The position numbers and the translations under genes are program-made. Positions 42,464 through 44,738 of a stretch of 44,738 bases of DNA are shown piece by piece. Position 1 is the stretch's first letter; each line of letters starts with the position of its first letter. The notes under the pieces were generated by a model. It did not search any database and was not told where the DNA came from. It saw nothing but the letters and a program-made list of their open reading frames with translations. The DNA is from JBDNJM01 sp041687755 (lineage in GTDB: Bacteria > Planctomycetota > UBA1135 > GCA-002686595): contig JBDNJM010000071.1 in the NCBI GenBank assembly GCA_041687755.1, forward strand, positions 1 to 44,738. The letters run 5' to 3'.

Positions 42464-43725
42464 TTGCGAGCTGGGTCAGGGGACGATGAAGACCCTCCGA
42501 GCTTGCACCGAACCCACGAAGTTCGCCAGGGCTCTCCCCGCTTCCAGCGGAGCCTCGCCCGCCCCCGGACCTCCATCGCAGTAGAAGCGCCAGCCACTTC
42601 CGCGCGTTCCAGGCTCGGTCCCCTGCGAGCGGCTCCACGGCCCGCCGAGGCCGTGGACGGGATCTCGCCCGCGCCGCCCACCCATCTCCTGCCCGCCCCG
42701 GACCTGGCCGTGCTCGCCGCCGAGGACGCTGCCGCCGGCCCGCGCGCCCTGCGCTGCGGAGTGCTGATTCCCGCCACGGCCGGCCTCGGCTCCGCGGGAC
42801 GCTGGGAGGCGACCCCCGATGGCACCCGCGTCTGGCGTCTGCGCTTCGAGGCCCCCGGAGCCAAGTCCGTCGCCCTGGAGTTCGAAGCCTTCTATCTTCC
42901 GGAGGGCGTTCAGCTGTTCGTCTACGAGGACGCCGACCAGCACCGACGGGGCGCCTTCACCTCCCTGAACCATCAGAGCAACGGCGGGTTCGTGTTCGCT
43001 CCGGTGCCCGGCGAAGCGGTCACGCTAGAGCTCGTGGTCCCTCCTGGGCCTCGGCCCGATCGGGATCGACGCGTTCGACCCCCTAACAGCGCCCCCTCCG
43101 CCCCAAATCACGGGCACCACGCCCAGCGCCCTCGAGGCCCTGGCCATCGACGGCCCGCAGCTCCTGCAGATCCAGGGCAGCCACTTCTCCGGCGTCCAGC
43201 AGCTGATGTTCGGATCCCAGCTGGTTGCCGAACGTGCCCCAGGGCTGGACCCTCGTGAACGACGGCGAGATCGAGCTGCGCGCCTTCCTGGGCCCCGCCG
43301 ACATCGTCCTCACGAGCTCGCTCGGATCGGACAGCATCACGCTGCAGCTCCAGCTCAACGCCTCCCCGACCCTGGAACTCGCAAGCTCCGACCCGGAGAC
43401 CGTCACGACCACCGCCGGCCTCACGATTCTGACCGCCTCGCAGCCCGGCGACATCGCCTACGTCCTCGGCTCCCTCAGCAACGTCCCCACGAGCCTGCCC
43501 GGGCTCGCCAGCGTCGACCTCGGCAACGGCGGCCTCGCGCTCTTGATCCTCGACGTGCGCGTGATCAACGGCACGAACGGCTACGAGGAAACCACCGTGC
43601 CGCTCGCCGGCGTGCCCCTGCCCCCTGGCACGAAGCTCTTCGTCCAGGCCGCCGTGATCGACGGCACCACCCTGGCCCTGCCTGCCGTGTCCACGAACCT
43701 CCAGGTCGGGACCATCGCGCCCTGA
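42464..43725 (+). pseudogene. Broken secreted-peptidase-like gene: propeptide domain, IPT/TIG and C-terminal module in three frames
   Basis: Frame 1 (open from 42464) holds an N-terminal domain at about 42680-43046 (GRWEATPDGTRVWRLRF, SVALEFEAFYLPEGVQLFVYED, GAFTSLNHQSNGGFVFAPV) like that of secreted trypsin- or lysyl-endopeptidase-type proteins. From 43047 the next frame reads GLGPIGIDAFDPLTA, a linker often after the protease domain, then an IPT/TIG domain (QITGTTPSALEALAIDG, LLQIQGSHFSGVQQLMFGSQ). From about 43225 the third frame continues it (WTLVNDGEIELRAFLG, LGSDSITLQ) and ends in the shared module (TKLFVQAAVIDGTT). The catalytic domain and signal peptide are absent. An internal deletion plus frameshift fits best; sequencing error could explain the second break only. 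The frame at 43225-43725 starts only at TTG. Confidence 0.65.
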
Positions 43726-43737
43726 CCGGAAAGTCGA

Positions 43738-43769
43738 GCCGGGGCCCGCGCAACTGCGCGGATCCCGGC
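43738..43769. terminator. GC-rich hairpin between convergent ends
   Basis: GCCGGG-GC-CCGCGC (43738-43751) pairs with GCGCGG-AT-CCCGGC (43756-43769) around the loop AACT, with a two-base internal mismatch. It lies 12 bases after the stop of the broken peptidase gene and before the minus-strand SBBP gene, so it can serve both directions. Confidence 0.65.
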
Positions 43770-43786
43770 CGAATCCGAAGACGCCG

Positions 43787-43810
43787 GAGTCGAGCGCTCA
43801 GCGCTGACTC
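43787..43810. terminator. Second hairpin between convergent ends
   Basis: GAGTC-G-AGCGC pairs with GCGCT-GACTC around a three-base loop, with one bulged G. With the hairpin at 43738 it makes a double terminator-like element between convergent ends. Confidence 0.5.
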
Positions 43811-43919
43811 GACGCTCCGAACTGAACCACCGTAGATTCATGCGCGCAGCGCCTTCCGTGGACACCCTCTGCGCTCCAGCCGCCTCAGCCGAGGAGCGCG
43901 GTCGAGAAAGATAGATCCC

Positions 43920-44738
43920 TCAAGGCTGCACCTCGACCCCGATCGCATCGCTCGCCGACAGGGCCCCGACGCTGCCGCAGGTCCCCGGGTCGACCCACGC
44001 GAACTGGAAGTACGCCTTCACGCCCGCCGGCACACCGACCAGCGGAAGGTCGACGCCGGCCCAGCCAAGTCCGTCCGCCTGCACCGGCGTTAGAAACAGG
44101 TTGGCGAGGTCGAGCTGCACCGCGATCCCGCCCACGTCGATGGGCACGGGCGACGCAGCCATCGACCGCGCGAGCACGCCGGGAGCAAAGCGCGGCGCGC
44201 CGATGCACGACAGCCCGAACTCCGTCTCCCCGGCGATCGCCAGCCGACGGATGCCGGCCCGGATGTCTCCGTTACAGGCGTTGGTCGGTTCGCCGAGGCG
44301 CTCGAAGCCTTCGGGCTTCAGGTCGAATTCTGCGAACCAGCCGTCGCCCGTGCTGCCCGGGTCGGTGAAGGCCGTGTCAATGACGCCGGGCGTGACCAGC
44401 ATGTCCTCGACGAGCGTCGCTCCCGCCAGCGCCAGGCGTTCCGGCCCGGCCGGCCACATTGCGAAGGCGCTCGTGTCCGTCCCGTTTGCGCCCGACGTCG
44501 AGCCGCCGAACCCGTAGGACCAGAGCCAGTGGTCGCCAAGAGGGTCGAGCTTCGAGATCGCCACGTTCCCCGGCGGTCCGAACGGCTCGCCGGGCGTCAG
44601 GAAAGGAAAGCTGCTGTCGGGGAAGCTGCTGCCGACGTAGATCAGGCCTCCGTCGACGTCAGCGACAGTACTGCCGAGGAAGATGTTGGTGTGGCTCGTC
44701 GCCCAGCGCGCCTTCAACACCTCGTCGGTCTGCTGGTC
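43920..44738 (-). CDS. 3' part of a second secreted SBBP-repeat protein (runs off the window)
   Basis: 272 residues are visible, open to the right edge. Its sequence closely follows the last third of the gene at 18969-21518: VKARWA/LKARWA, DADGGLILLGS/DVDGGLIYVGS, SKLDPLGDSWVWSYAFGGS/SKLDPLGDHWLWSYGFGGS, and the ends YFQFAWVDPG(S/T)CGS and LSASDAIGVEVQP are the same. It should share its role as a secreted propeller protein with the same C-terminal module. The N-terminus and signal peptide lie outside. Confidence 0.85.
   Translation of the reverse strand, partial: DQQTDEVLKARWATSHTNIFLGSTVADVDGGLIYVGSSFPDSSFPFLTPGEPFGPPGNVAISKLDPLGDHWLWSYGFGGSTSGANGTDTSAFAMWPAGPERLALAGATLVEDMLVTPGVIDTAFTDPGSTGDGWFAEFDLKPEGFERLGEPTNACNGDIRAGIRRLAIAGETEFGLSCIGAPRFAPGVLARSMAASPVPIDVGGIAVQLDLANLFLTPVQADGLGWAGVDLPLVGVPAGVKAYFQFAWVDPGTCGSVGALSASDAIGVEVQP

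Noticed and set aside
42464..42680. A leading sequence in frame with the peptidase-like domain, opening at 42464
   Set aside because: It has no signal peptide and no domain, so the start of this broken gene is not fixed; kept only as a boundary for the pseudogene.
43225..43725. Treating the 166-codon frame from 43225 as an independent gene
   Set aside because: It starts only at TTG inside a TIG domain whose first half lies in the previous frame, so it is part of the broken gene rather than a separate one.
1..44738. tRNA, rRNA, CRISPR arrays, prophage or transposase genes
   Set aside because: No cloverleaf-like or rRNA sequence, no regularly spaced repeats, and no transposase or integrase motifs were seen on either strand by eye.

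Overview
The window is a high-GC bacterial chromosome segment, with G or C at most third codon positions. It looks like a deep-branching, marine-type planctomycete (Planctomycetota). This is an inference from several things seen together: many large secreted beta-propeller proteins (FG-GAP/VCBS, SBBP, PQQ-like, ELWxxDGT repeats) ending in one recurring C-terminal module, no recognisable Shine-Dalgarno sequences, frequent GTG starts, and genes joined by exact 4-base ATGA/GTGA overlaps. No rRNA, tRNA, CRISPR array, transposase or phage gene was found.

Layout. 1-119: a perfect 50-bp inverted repeat. 144-3886: a PQQ-like propeller protein diverging from a membrane protein plus a secreted calcineurin-like phosphoesterase. 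3980-5755: a secreted FG-GAP protein. 6000-16679: the metabolic core, two divergent operons carrying a GH20 hexosaminidase-like enzyme, a GH38 alpha-mannosidase, an ABC sugar importer (binding protein and two permeases, no ATPase), a CBM9-like protein and a GH2 beta-mannosidase. None of the hydrolases has a signal peptide, so the set looks like import of mannose/GlcNAc-containing oligosaccharides (possibly N-glycans) followed by cytoplasmic dismantling. 16928-21518: a secreted integrin-like FG-GAP protein, whose signal peptide is out of frame at a run of ten C's, and an SBBP-repeat protein. 21652-24477: a secreted zinc metalloprotease with LamG domains.

24474-26025: a minus-strand operon of PEGA-type lipoprotein, hemerythrin-like protein and phytanoyl-CoA dioxygenase-like enzyme. 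26178-28402: a histidine kinase/OmpR-type regulator pair, divergent from a secreted animal-type haem peroxidase (28645-30339). A direct repeat of the PmrA/QseB type lies between them. 30551-31579: a DUF2891 protein. 31869-34982 and 40647-42461: two secreted ELWxxDGT-repeat proteins. Between these are an AhpD-like protein, a secreted protein with a secretin-like tail, an ECF sigma/anti-sigma pair, a cobalamin-type binding protein, a MOSC-tail fragment and an APH-fold kinase. The right end has a broken secreted-protease gene (42464-43725) and the 3' end of a second SBBP protein closely related to the one at 18969-21518.

The most interesting observations are the C10 tract that separates a signal peptide from its protein, the glycan-import locus, the C-terminal module shared by at least five genes and a pseudogene, the mosaic SBBP gene, and the candidate operator between regulator and peroxidase. 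Three apparent frame breaks lie in or near G/C runs, so base-calling error must be excluded before any biological reading.
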